A stretch of DNA of 64,000 nucleotides from Camellia lanceoleosa (taxonomy: Eukaryota > Streptophyta > Magnoliopsida > Ericales > Theaceae): contig CM045762.1 of assembly GCA_025200525.1 (NCBI GenBank), positions 122,390,979 to 122,454,978 on the forward strand, in the 5' to 3' direction. Below, in pieces: positions 22,200 to 32,812 of the stretch. The stretch's first letter is position 1, and every line of letters begins with the position of its first letter. The notes under the pieces are model-generated. The model searched no databases. It was not told the origin of the DNA and worked only from the letters and a program-made list of their open reading frames with translations. The translations under genes and the position numbers were made by a program.

Positions 22200-22920
22200 C
22201 TTCAACTTCAATGACTTGACTTTTTCGAAGTAATTATTTTGTAGATTTTCTATCTACAGAGACACTACCATCACCAACACTTGGATTGTTACCTTCAATT
22301 GGACCATTATCGTCTTCAAGAGAAATGCAGTTATCCATAGGGGAATCAAGGACTGAATCGGTAAATGGTGTATGTATCCTTGACTTAACTGTGTTCGTAG
22401 AAGCTACATCTTACCACCTGATATTGTTTTGCAACACTTGCCAACAATGTTCAGAAGAAAAATTTTTTTTTTTTAATCTTGATGGTATAAAAGTTTTGCT
22501 TGAAGCATCTGTATGGATTAAAATATTAAATTAGTTAATTAGTTAATTTTTATACGACACGAAATAAAACACTAACATAATAAATGAAGATGAAATCTTA
22601 TTATATCAACTTGAGATATCTCACTTGGGTGTAGATTTTCAACTTGCACTAAACACTCACAAAATTTGTTGGAACATTTCATAATTATACCCTATCGAGA
22701 TTGGATAGACACTTGTGCTATTGACTGATTATTCTGAAGCAAACAATAATTTTCATAAATTCTCCTCCAAAAGTGAGCATATGATTGCGAATTACCAAAA
22801 ATTAGGTCATCAAAAATATGACACCAAGATTTACAAATTGCCACAATTTCATCAATGGTGAATGATTTTCCTTTCTTTGTTTTTGATGAACCTTCTATAG
22901 TGATTGTGTTAAAAAACTAA
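22200..22920 (-). pseudogene. PIF/Harbinger SANT/trihelix ORF remnant
   Basis: The minus strand reads, with several stops and shifts, IVAICKSWCHIFDDLIFGN, then FWRRIYENY, CSNKFCECLVQVENLHPSE and, further on, EHCWQVLQNNIRW. This is the layout of the Myb/SANT-like (trihelix) proteins encoded beside PIF/Harbinger transposases and of related plant genes: a W-containing helix, FW.RI..Y, the NKF.G.. core, and H.W..L. Stops and frame changes rule out function. The upstream promoter side now lies beyond the Gypsy insertion at 33414-34675. Confidence 0.6.
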
Positions 22921-22992
22921 AAAGAAAAATGTAATTTGGGAGGTTTGCTGTGAAATGAAATTGAGATAAAGAGAAGAGAAAAAGAAAAATGT

Positions 22993-23589
22993 TGTTGATG
23001 TAATTCGTTCACGGTGGATGGACTGGACCGATCCAAGCTCCTCAAGCCCACGTCCGAGTGATGAGGCTTACCAGAAGACCTGCAAACAAGTTCAATGGGG
23101 AACAGGGTAGTCCCCCAACAAACCCTCCGGCGTGTAAATTAGAAGTGGAAGTAGGGAATGTAGAGCGAGAGAAAGAGAGAGAGAGAGGAATAGAATACTT
23201 AACCTTCTTCTTGCCTTCCATGCTTGCTTATATTCTTTGGTAATCATTTCACTGTCCCTTCCGACGTGCCTCCCTTGCCCAAAGTCTCTGTTGTAGCCCA
23301 CCTTGTTCAGGGTAAGGTGGTGCTGTTCCGGCTGAGGGGTGTTGTCTCAATAAATGCTGCGATGGGCTACATTAATGGTGATGTCCTATGGCAATAAATT
23401 TGCAGATCTTTGTCTGCTGACGTGGCCTGTGCTTCACCTGCCATGTGTCCGAATATCATTGGTCCTCCATGCTCAGTTGCCCTCCAGCTGTCTTGGGCTT
23501 TACCAGCCGGGTTGTGTTATGGGTCCTAAATGATGGGCTTGGGGTTGTTTTCACCGTGGGCTGTAGCCCTTATGGGCCTATCCATGTCA
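22993..23589 (-). repeat. 3' LTR of Tat element (597 bp)
   Basis: Begins TGTTGATGTAATTC and ends CTATCCATGTCA on the + strand. It is nearly identical to 32813-33413. A (GA)n run at about 23170 differs in length between the two LTRs. Confidence 0.96.
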
Positions 23590-23605
23590 GTAGTCCCCCA
23601 TTCCC
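23590..23605 (-). other. Polypurine tract
   Basis: Directly next to the 3' LTR, the minus strand reads GGGAATGGGGGACTAC, the expected place for plus-strand priming. Confidence 0.7.
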
Positions 23606-23649
23606 GAGTGCAGCTTCAGTCCAACGAAGGGAATAGTGATGAAGGAGGT

Positions 23650-23865
23650 GAGTCCGGCCGATAGGGGTGACCGAGTTGGTGGGCCGAGGGGGAAGACCGA
23701 TCGCGAGGTAGGCCGAGCGGGAAGGCCGATTGCGAGGCGCGCCGACTGCGAGGGTGGCCGAGCGGGAAGGCCGATCGCGAGGCGTGCCGACCGCAAGGCC
23801 GACCGTGAGGGTGGCCGAGCAGGAAGGCCGACCGCGAGGGTGGCCGAGCGGAAGGGCGCGGGATT
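23650..23865 (+). repeat. GC-rich minisatellite
   Basis: Irregular tandem units built from GGCCGAGCGGGAAGGCCGA and CGCGAGG. They keep long frames open on both strands by composition alone, and those frames are not treated as genes. Confidence 0.8.
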
Positions 23866-24253
23866 CAAAAGGCGGCATGTCACGTGATGATGTGAAGTGG
23901 AAAAGACAGGGTAATGGCAGGAGACAGTGCATCGTGGTCGTACACGTGGCGATATCTCTGGATGGGAAGATTAGGCGTTGGATCAGGAATGAAGCGTTAG
24001 GTCTTGATTATGGGTGTTGAAAAGACTTTTTTGGCGGAAGGTTTGAAAAGTTTTCAAACTGGCGAAAATTAATTGGGATCCTTGGAATACGGGTAAACCG
24101 TGGGCTTTTGGCGTGGTGCGATTCACTTACTTGTTTACAAAAAACCAAAACATTCCAAGTCTTACTTCGTTTGTTGCTCACGATACGCCTTTGCGACACT
24201 TCTTCAATTTTCTTGCTCCTGCATCAGAAACGATTCGTAGACATACCTTAGAA

Positions 24254-25573
24254 ATGGTGTAAGAAAGGGCTGTGAATGTGAGGGTAGACCCCTTTGGGGA
24301 CGACGATGCAGAGGAGTTAGCGGTGCAGTATAGGTCAGAGAGGGTGAGGGAGCCGGTGGTGCGATCCCATGGTTCCACCATGAAAGCAGCGCCAAAGCCA
24401 ATCAGCCAGGTGGAACCAGACCACTGGCACACGAAGGCTGACAAATCCACGATTACGGAGGCAGAGTTAGAAGCGATCCGCGAAAAGTACCAGATCCCCG
24501 CGAAAGTGGAGTTATTGCTGCCGACATCGACCGAAAGGCCGTCTGACGCCAGGGTAGGAGAGTTTTCCCTTTATGAGGAAGCGCTAAAGGGTGGACTGAG
24601 GTTGCCACTGCCGCAGAGAGTGGTGGACGTGCTTAACCGTTTAGAGGTAGCACCAGGGCAACTAATGCCCAACGCTTGGAAGATCTTGCTGGCGTGTGCA
24701 AGTGCATGGCAGAAGGCGAATGGGGGGCAGACGATGACAGTGGAGGAGTTCTTTGGCTGCTACAAAGCCTCAGGGCAGCAGGAGACCTGGGTCACCCTGC
24801 AGGTGGCGGTAGGGAAGGGTTTGGTGGCGGGGTTGCCAACGTCGATCAAGGGTTGGAGACCCAGGTGGTTCTATGTGTCCACCTCTGGAGGGGCTGGGGT
24901 GCGTACAATGTGGAAGGTGCCCACCCGCTCTATGGAGCTAAAGTTAGGGGGAGAAGCAGAGGAAAAGATAAGGAAAGTAAAGGCCTGGAGGGAAAAGGAG
25001 GGGGCCAAGTGGGACGAACTCGTGCAGCCATCAGCATTGTTTGAGGCAGGGTTAGGTCCAAGGCCCAGTGTTGGGGACCTCGACCGGGCGGAGTTGGAGG
25101 AGAGGAGAAAAGCACAGGAGGCTGAGGATAGGGCCATACTGGCCAGGGCCACTAAGTTTAAAGAAACGCAAGAAGACCGACCGCGTAAGCCGATCGCGCG
25201 GGAGAGGATCCGATCGTGCCCAAGGCCACTGGGGGGTAAGGATTTAAGCAGTTTCGAGCCCCGACCGCCCCCAGTTGATCCTGTGAAAGAACAGGCGAGA
25301 AGGGAGGGGGAGGCTCTGAAGAAGAAGAAGAAGATGAAAAGAAGTGCCCCAGAAAAGGCTGCAGATGAGCCTGGGTCCAAGAAGGCCAAGGTGGTTCTAG
25401 TTGGGGTGGAGAGGGTCATCCCAGCGCTGGAGGTTGTGGAGATGGCCCCAGCAATACAAGTAGGAGTTGGGGTGGCTGGGGCTGAACCGAGTGGTAGGGA
25501 ACAGACCCAAAGGGGCCCTGCACCCCAGGAAGGAGAAGTCGGTCTAGCCACAGCAATCTATCATGCCGTCTGA
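24254..25573 (+). CDS. Tat antisense ORF (aORF), gypsy-associated Transposase_28-like protein
   Basis: This frame runs opposite to gag-pol. The likely start is ATG at 24254, but codon 3 is TAA (probably once CAA), so only the 433 codons from 24272 (GTG) are open. Residues about 85-215 have FSLYEEALKGGLRLPLP, VLNRLEVAPGQLMPNAWKIL and GWRPRWFYV. This matches the family I recall as Transposase_28 / putative gypsy-type transposon (PF04195), which despite its name is not a proven transposase. Two basic clusters (KKKKKMKR at about 349-356 and GSKKAKVV at about 368) look like nuclear import signals. The 3' end shifts frame into the coiled-coil ORF downstream. Its function is unknown in the family. 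Confidence 0.8.
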
Positions 25574-25619
25574 TGGTGGGGAGTGGAGGAGAAGAAGGCC
25601 CCAGTGAGCGAACCACCTG

Positions 25620-26612
25620 GTGAAGATTGTGGAGGAGGCAGCTCTGTGCTCGGCATCTAGATTTAGCGAGGCTGACCTGCTGAGGGGGTTATGCTCCGCC
25701 CAGATGGAGGTAACCACCTTGGCAGGGGCCCTTCTGAGGAAGGCGGGGGCTGCCAAACTAAAGGCGGAGGAAGCCAAGGCTCATTTGGCGAAGTTGACGA
25801 AGGAGAGTGCCGACTGGAAGACTGCCCACACTGATCTGCAAGCAGTTAAGTTGGACTTGGAGGACACACGCCGCCAGGTTGTGTCGCTTGAGTTCCAACT
25901 GGCTGGCGAGCAGAAAAAGTTAGAGGAGTCCAACAGAGCCTGTGCCGTTGCGGTCGAGCGGCATGAAGAGGCCATGATCAACAATGAGGAGCTGGTCAGG
26001 CAAAAAGATGAGGCAAATGTTAAAGTTGATACTCTGCGAAAGGAGCTGGAAGGTGAGCGTGCCAGAGCGATGGAGCAGAGGGAGAGCCTGCAAAAGGAGT
26101 TGCAGGCAGAGAGGGGCAAGGCGACCGTTGAAAATGAGACTCTGCAGAAAGAGCTTGAAGTAGAGAGGGCGAGGGCGGCCGCTGAAATGGAGGCTCTGCG
26201 TAAAGAGCTAGAGGAAGAAAGATCCAAGGCAACCTCTGAGAAGGAGATCCTACAAAAAGAGCTGGACGAAGAAAAGGCGAAGGCGGCCTCAGAAAGGGCG
26301 GCCTACCCCAATCTTTATGTTGCAGCAGTTACTCAATTCAAAGGGTCTCCTGAATTTCAGATGGCAGTGGATGCCGCAGTCGCCAGCAGCTTAGCTGGGG
26401 TGGAATCTGGGGGGGCTGGCCCATCAAGGACGACTGCTGGGGGGAGAATTGAGTCTGAAGTCATTGAGAGCTTCCAGCAGTCAGACTTCTACAAGCATGA
26501 AATGGCTGAGTACTGGGACAGTGGGTGGAAGATGTTCAAACGTAGAACTGAGGAGCTGTTCCCAGAACTTGACCTGAGTAGTGTGACGATTGGAGAGGAT
26601 GATGTGGCCTAG
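25620..26612 (+). CDS. Tat antisense ORF, coiled-coil C-terminal part
   Basis: The 330 open codons start at GTG. In the same frame just upstream, a TGA at 25605 (compatible with a former TGG) precedes ANHLVKIVEEA, so this is probably the C-terminal half of the aORF protein rather than a separate gene. Residues about 40-235 are a charged coiled coil. Within it, residues 139-228 form five 18-residue repeats beginning L(R/Q)KEL..ER. (54 bp each, 26034-26303). After the coil comes YPNLYVAAVTQFKGSPEFQ and an acidic tail. The partner frame 24272-25573 is two frames away, so at least one frameshift or a lost intron separates them. Confidence 0.8.
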   Translation: MKIVEEAALCSASRFSEADLLRGLCSAQMEVTTLAGALLRKAGAAKLKAEEAKAHLAKLTKESADWKTAHTDLQAVKLDLEDTRRQVVSLEFQLAGEQKKLEESNRACAVAVERHEEAMINNEELVRQKDEANVKVDTLRKELEGERARAMEQRESLQKELQAERGKATVENETLQKELEVERARAAAEMEALRKELEEERSKATSEKEILQKELDEEKAKAASERAAYPNLYVAAVTQFKGSPEFQMAVDAAVASSLAGVESGGAGPSRTTAGGRIESEVIESFQQSDFYKHEMAEYWDSGWKMFKRRTEELFPELDLSSVTIGEDDVA

Positions 26613-27006
26613 ACCCCCCTGGATGAGGGTATTGAAGAAGAAGACCTCGCCTCCAGTGAGGGGGATGAGTGAACAGAATGAGTATGTACTTGAAGGTTTT
26701 TGTTTTGTCTTCTTTTGTGTTGTTTTTTTTTTTTTGATGTAGCGAACTTGTGCATACATTTGTGGCTGAATAAAACTTTATTGATGTTTCTATCAGACAA
26801 TTGTGTTTGCTGGTGCATAAGTCAGTTGTGAACTGGATTTGGGAGAGGTGTAAAAATTCAATATTGAACAAAGTTAGAAACGCCCTTATGCATAGCAAAA
26901 CTGGACCTGTATAAAAGCTTAAAAACTCAATGCAGAGTCAAATTGGAGTGGTATGAAAATTCAGTGAAGTTCAAAGTGGTGCTGAAATAGGACTTGTATA
27001 AAAATT

Positions 27007-27230
27007 CAATGCAAAGTAAAGTAAAGAACTCCTTAATGCAGAGTAAAATTGGACTTGGATAAATCTTCAATGCAAAGTAAAGTAAAGAACCCCTTAATGC
27101 AAAGTAAAATTGGACTTGGATAAATCTTCAATGCAAAGTAAAGTAAAGAACCACTTAATGCAGAGTAAAATTGGACTTGGATAAATCTTCAATGCAAAGT
27201 AAAGTAAAGAACTCCTTAATGCGCAATGTA
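27007..27230 (+). repeat. 61-bp tandem repeat
   Basis: Units with CAATGCAAAGTAAAGTAAAG start at 27007, 27068, 27129 and 27190, exactly 61 bp apart. More diverged units reach back to about 26890. Confidence 0.93.
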
Positions 27231-27311
27231 GATCTTATTAAGGCTATAATCATGGAGTGCCACTGATGGTGGAATTGAGGTTGTAGGCAAGGCATTCTGG
27301 ACTTGCATTGG

Positions 27312-27625
27312 TGGCACTCAGTCTGGTTGAGTCTTTTGGAGCGCTCAGTCATGGCTGAGGGCTTTGGAAGTGCTCAGTCTGGCCGAGGCTTTTGAAGTGC
27401 TCGGTCTGGCCGAGGCTTTTGAAGTGCTCAGTCTGGCTGATGCTTTTGAAGTGCTCGGTCTGGCCGAGGCTTTTTGAAGTGCTCAGTCTGGCCGAGGCTT
27501 TTGAAGTGCTCGGTCTGGCCGAGGCTTTTGAAGTGCTCGGTCTGGCCGAGGCTTTTGAAGTGCTCAGTCTGGCTAAGGCTTTCGAAGTGCTCGGTCTGGC
27601 CGAGGCTTTTTGAAGTGTTCAGTTT
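27312..27625 (+). repeat. 27-bp tandem repeat
   Basis: About ten units of GAAGTGCTCGGTCTGGCCGAGGCTTTT with small length changes in the T run. The frame across it is a by-product of the repeat. Confidence 0.93.
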
Positions 27626-27768
27626 GGCTGCAAGTAAAAAATGTTATTGAGACGACAGGGGTAGTTGGGAGATAAAATTGTTGCCATGGGAAGTGTATTC
27701 CAACGATCAAAATTTACATTATGCGTCAAAAAGAAAGTATAACAATTGAGCAATACAAAAGCGGTAGC

Positions 27769-30700
27769 CTATTGAAAGTAGCGTTTCAAGTGTTCAGCGT
27801 TCCATAGGTGGGGAAGGTCTCGACCCTCCATGTCTTGAAGTCGGTAAGTGCCCGGTCGTAGACGGGCTTTCACAATGTAGGGTCCCTCCCATTTGGCTTC
27901 CAGTTTTCCCTCGGTCGAATTTTTGGTGGCGAGAGTGGCCTCTCTTAAAACAAGATCACCTACAACGAATTCCCGCAGTCGGACTTTGCGGTTGTAATGA
28001 GTTCGCATTTTCTGTTGGTATGAGGCCAATCTGACGGCAGTAGTCTCTCTGAGCTCTTCAATTAGGTCTAAGTCCACCCGACGGAGCTCTTCAGTGAGCG
28101 TTGGATCCGGATGTAAAACCCTGGGGGTTGGCAGACCGACTTCCACCGGAATAACCGCCTCAGCGCCGTATGTTAAGCGGAAAGGGGTTTCCCCGGTGGG
28201 GGTCCGAGCTGTGGTTCGGTAGGCCCAGAGTACATTCGGTAGCTCCTCAGCCCAGAGTCCCTTAGCAGCTTCCAGCTTAGCCTTGATGATCTTCAGAAGA
28301 GAACGATTGGTGACCTCGACTTGGCCATTGGCCTGGAGATGCCCAGGAGAGGAGAAACATGGTTGAATCTGGAGGTCTGCACAGAACTTTCTGTATCTGG
28401 CATTGTCGAATTGTTTGCCGTTGTCTGACACGATGGCCTGAGGGATGCCAAACCTGCAGACGATCGATTGCCAGATGAACCTGGTTGTGTTTCGCTCGAT
28501 AATGGTGGCTAGGGGTTCGGCCTCTACCCATTTGGTGAAGTAGTCAATGGCGATGATTGCGAATTTGGTCTGGCCTCGGCCGGTGGAAAGCGGACCGACC
28601 AGGTCGACCCCTCATTTGGCGAACGGATAGGGGCTGCAAAGCGTGATCAACTCTATAGGAGGGGCATGGGGGATGTTGGCAAAACGCTGACACTTATCGC
28701 ATTTGAGGACGAAATCAGTCGCATCTTGGTTAAGAGTTGGCCAAAAGTAACCAGTACGGAGGGAGCGCCATGTCCCTGTAAGCTCGCATTGTGCTATCAA
28801 TGCTTCATATTCGGCCTCATTGTTGCTGGCCTCAAACAAGAGACGGAGAGCACATTTGAAATAACCACCCTCAGGGGAGGTAAGGATGAGGCCAGCCCCA
28901 CTACCTTCCCTCCGGGATGACCCGTCGACGTTGAGAGTCTAAGAATGGGGGTCTTCTGGCTCGGCAGGAGTTGGTGGGGGTGGAGAGGCAGTGGTCGGGG
29001 TAGGGTTGGTGAATTCTAGGATGAAGTCGGCTATGGCCTGTCCCTTGATTGCTGTGCGAGGGCGGTAGGAGATGTCGAACTGACTGAGTTCCACCGACCA
29101 CTGCATAAGTCGGCCAGAAAGCTCTAGTTGCTACATGATCTTCTTCAGGGGTTGGTCGGTGAGGACTACTATGGAATGGGCCTGGAAGTAAGGACGAAGT
29201 CGTCTGGAGGCGGTGACCAAGGCCAGGGACAGCTTTTCTAGCAATGGGTAATTCTGCTCTGCTCCCCTGAGAGCTCGACTGATGTAGTAGACCGGCCGTT
29301 GGACTGAAACATCTTCCCGGATAAGAGCTGCACTGATGGCGGTGTTCGATACTGCTAAATAGAGGAAAAGGGGCTCGCCCGTAATTGCCTGTGAAAGAAG
29401 GGGGGGATTGGCCATGCATTGCTTTAACTGCTGAAAAGCCTCTTCGGATTCAGCTGTCCATTCAAAAGTCTACCGAAGAACTTTGAAAAAGGGTAGGCAC
29501 TTATCTGTTGCGCAGGAAATGAAGCGGTTGAGGGCCGCCACTCTGCCCGTGAGTCTTTAGACTTCTTTAACAGTTTTGGGTGACTGCATCTCAATCAAGG
29601 CCTTGATCTTCTCAGGGTTGGCTTCAATGCCGCGCTGACTGACCATAAAACCCAAAAACTTTCCAGACCCTACGCCGAAGGCACACTTCTCGGGGTTAAG
29701 CTTCATCTGATACTTGCGAAGGGTGGCAAAGGTTTCTCGTAAGTCGGTCAGATGGTCAGTGGAGAGTTTGCTCTTGACTAGCATGTCGTCCACATACACT
29801 TCCATGTTCCGACCGATCTGATGGTGGAAAACAGCGTTGACTAACCGTTGATAGGTGGCCCCAGCATTCTTTAGTCCGAACGGCATTACACAGTAGTGGT
29901 AGGTACCTCGGTCGGTAATGAAGGACGTGTGTTCCCGATCGGACGAGTGCATCATGATTTGGTTGTACCCGGAGAATGCATCCATGAAGCTGAGCATTTG
30001 GTGACCGGCCGTGGCGTCGACCAGCAGATCTATTCGGGGGAGTGGATAGCTATCTTTGGGGCAAGCTCGGTTCAGGTCAGAGTAATCGACGCAGAGTCGC
30101 CACTTGCCATTGTTCTTGCGGACTAGAACCACATTGGACAGCCACTTAGGATAGTCTACATTTTGGATGAATTGGGCCTCAAGGAGCTTGTCGACCTCTG
30201 CGGCTATAAGAGTATTGCGCTCTGGATGGAAGATGCGCTGCTTCTGGCGGTAAGGTCGAAAATGAGGTTCGATGCTGAGGCGGTGAGTTATGAAGGAGGG
30301 GTCGATGCCTGGCATGTCTGAATGGGTCCAGGCAAACACGTCATTGTGCTCGGTCATAAGGGCGGTAAGGTCGGCTTTGGCTTGGGGGGATAGTTGGCTG
30401 CCAATCTTGGCAGTTTTCAGTGGGTTGGTCGGGTCAATGGGGACCTCAACGAGCTCCTCCACAGGTTCTCCTCTAACCAGCTCGTCCTCATCCTGGACGT
30501 CAAGACCTTCGATGATCATTGCCTCATTCAGTTTGACTTCTTTAAGTGAGGCAATATAACATTCCCTGGCCACGGTCTGCTCTCCTCTGACCGTTCCGAC
30601 CCCGAGATCGGTGGGAAACTTGAGGGCAAGATGATAGGTGGATGTGATGGCTTGGAAAGCGTTTAGGGCGGTGCGGCCAAGGATGATGTTGTAGGCAGAT

Positions 30701-32334
30701 GGGCAATCGACCACAAGGAAGGTGAGCAACTTCGTGGCCTACCGTGGGTATTCGCCGATTGTGATGGGGAGGTCGATGGAACCGATGGAGGTCACACGGT
30801 CGCCGGTGAAGCCAACCAAGGGGGTTTGGAGTGGAGACAAGCTTTCTTCCCCAATCTTGAGCTGGCGGAAGCAGTTGAGGAAGATGATGTCTGAAGAGCT
30901 ATCGTTGTCGATGAGAACTCGTCTGACCTTGTAGTTGGAGAGGATGGCCGAAATGACAAGGGGGTCATCATGTGGGTAGCGGATGCCTGTGCAGTCGGCG
31001 TCCGTAAAGGTGATGGGCTCTGCCCACTGTTTGGACTGTTTGGAGGGTCGGTCTACAGTAGCGACTGCCTTGTCTGAGCCCTGCCTTATTTTTCTTAGTT
31101 CCACCTTCTGAGCCGAGCGGGATGGCCCCCCGCAGGCAAGTCCACCTGAGATAACTCTGATTTCACCAACAGGCGGGGGTGGGTTACCTTGTGGCCGGGG
31201 CTGTTGTGGAGGTCGATCATGGCCTTGAGTAGGTTGGGCTGGCTGTCGGGGTGGCGTGCGCCGGTGGTTGTTCCTTTGGGGCTCGGTTCGTTGTCTCTGC
31301 TGAGGGCGAGTGTCTGTGAACCGGCTGAGGCGCCCCTGACGTATCAAGGTCTCCACCTGATCCTTGAGGTTGATGCAATCGTCAGTGTTATGGCCATGGT
31401 CCTGGTGGAAGCGGCAGTACTTGGACTGATCTTTCCGATTGGAAGGGGTTCGGGACGGCAAGGGCCATTTGAGGGGGTAGTCTCGCTGGATCTGATTAAG
31501 GACGTGTTCCATAGGAGAATTGAGGGGCGTGTACCGCTCGAACCGACCGGGTGGCCGGTTGGATGCCGACCGGTCGGCTCGAGGAGGTCAGTCATTAAAG
31601 TGGGGTGTTTGGCTATTATACTGGGTGTGTTTGGGCTTGGCGTCTTTTCGCTTATCTCTGGGGGTGAGGTGCTTAGTTATTGGGTCCTGCTGAGCGGCCA
31701 ATGAATCTTCGGCATTCATGTATTTTTGGGCTTTGGAGAGTAGTGCGGCCATGGAGGTCGGGGGGTTTTTAGAGAGGGAGAAGAGAAAGTCGGACGACCG
31801 TAGGCCGGCCATGAAAGCCGTGAGGATGACCTTATCGTCGTTTTTCGCTACTTGCAGAGCTTCAGTATTGAAGCGAGTAACGAAGCTGCGCAGTGATTCC
31901 CCCTCGGTCTGACGAATGTTGAGGAGTTGGGTGGCCGGGCGTCGTTGGCGCTGGGCTCCGATGAAATGGCTCAGGAAAGAGTCACTGAGATGCTGAAAAA
32001 TGGAGACCGAGTCTGGTAGTAACTGGCTAAACCACAGTCGAGCTGACCCCTTCAGTGTCACGGGAAAAGCTCGGCACATGATTTCGTCGGGGAGGGCATG
32101 GAGGATCATGAGGGTGCAATAGGTCTCCAGATGGTCGACCGGGTCGGTCGTTCCGTCAAAGGAGTCGATGGTGGGCATTTTGAACTTGGCGGGTAGGGGT
32201 TTGTCTCGGATGGAGGCGACAAACGGCGAGTTCGCCGTGGTGGAGGGCTTTGGCTGGATATTCTGCATAACCCCTTGGAGCTGGAGCTTCATGGCTCGGA
32301 GTTCAGCGTCCCAAAAGTGGAATGTTGTCGCCAC
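27769..32334 (-). pseudogene. Tat gag-pol, single frame with seven stops
   Basis: One continuous minus-strand frame. The retrotransposon gag domain (KMPTIDSFDGTTDPVDHLETY) spans about 32200-31700. The CRFHQDHGHNTDDC motif comes after a TGA at 31588. Protease has RVLIDNDSSSDIIF (usual VDNGSS changed), then a TAG at 30739. RT ([22 protein letters not shown] at 29796-29770) ends at TAA 29557. RNase H (FEWTAESEEAF, LNVDGSS) is cut by TAG at 29470, 29131 and 28939. Integrase (KCDKCQRF, GVDLVGPL, IVSDNGKQF, GQVEVTNRS, WEGPYIV) is cut by TGA at 28612 and ends at 27769. Near 28780 RNase H jumps into the integrase zinc region, an in-frame deletion. No chromodomain follows. Every stop fits a C-to-T or G-to-A change. 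Confidence 0.93.
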
Positions 32335-32788
32335 CAGAGGGAGACAGGTGTTGGACGCTGCTGGCTTCTCCCTCGAGGGCTGGTGTTATGACCGATGGAC
32401 GTGGGGGTAGAGGTGGTAGATTTATGTGTGGGTGAGGAGGTTGCAAACCTCCCGAGTTGTGTGGATTGGGTTGTGGGGCAGTATGGCTTAGAGTTTGTTC
32501 TGGATGGGGTGGAATATCTGGAGGCGGTGGTGGAGGAATAGGGAGGTTTCTCTGGAGCAGAGCATTTATTAAGGCCTGGTTTTGTTCGGCCATGCGGTTG
32601 ATGCTGTTGGTAAGCTCGACGAAGTACTGTGGTGGGTTGTTTGGATTGGGAGTGTCGGTTTGATGATCGGCAGCATTATGGTGGGAAGCCATGGATCTAG
32701 TCGTGACCATACACTTGACGGGTGAAACGTAAAAGGTTACGGGAACGGGGCCTCCGGCGGCAATGAACACAACTGGCGCACGGACCAA
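32303..32788 (-). pseudogene. Tat gag N-terminal, proline-rich frame
   Basis: These 161 codons lie next to the primer-binding site. The likely start is MVTTRSMASHHNAADH at about 32707, followed by a short helix with NRMAEQNQAL and a Pro/His-rich segment. The frame ends at 32303, overlapping the main gag frame by 32 bp in another register. A one-base slip near 32330 is the simplest reason. Confidence 0.75.
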
Positions 32789-32790
32789 CC

Positions 32791-32810
32791 GATTCCCACA
32801 GACGGCGCCA
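32791..32810 (-). other. Primer-binding site (TGGCGCC type)
   Basis: Two bases inside the 5' LTR the minus strand reads TTGGCGCCGTCTGTGGGAA, the primer-binding class used by plant Tat/Athila-type Gypsy elements. The exact tRNA was not identified. Confidence 0.88.
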
Positions 32811-32812
32811 AC

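Noticed and set aside
23570..24020. Arg/Gly/Ala-rich frames on both strands
   Set aside because: Produced by the GC-rich minisatellite next to the Tat 3' LTR.
24871..25551. 226-codon minus-strand frame opposite the aORF
   Set aside because: Low-complexity Ser/Pro/Leu shadow of the + strand coding region, without a family pattern.
27392..27613. 73-codon repetitive protein
   Set aside because: The 27-bp repeat is divisible by three, so the frame stays open without selection.
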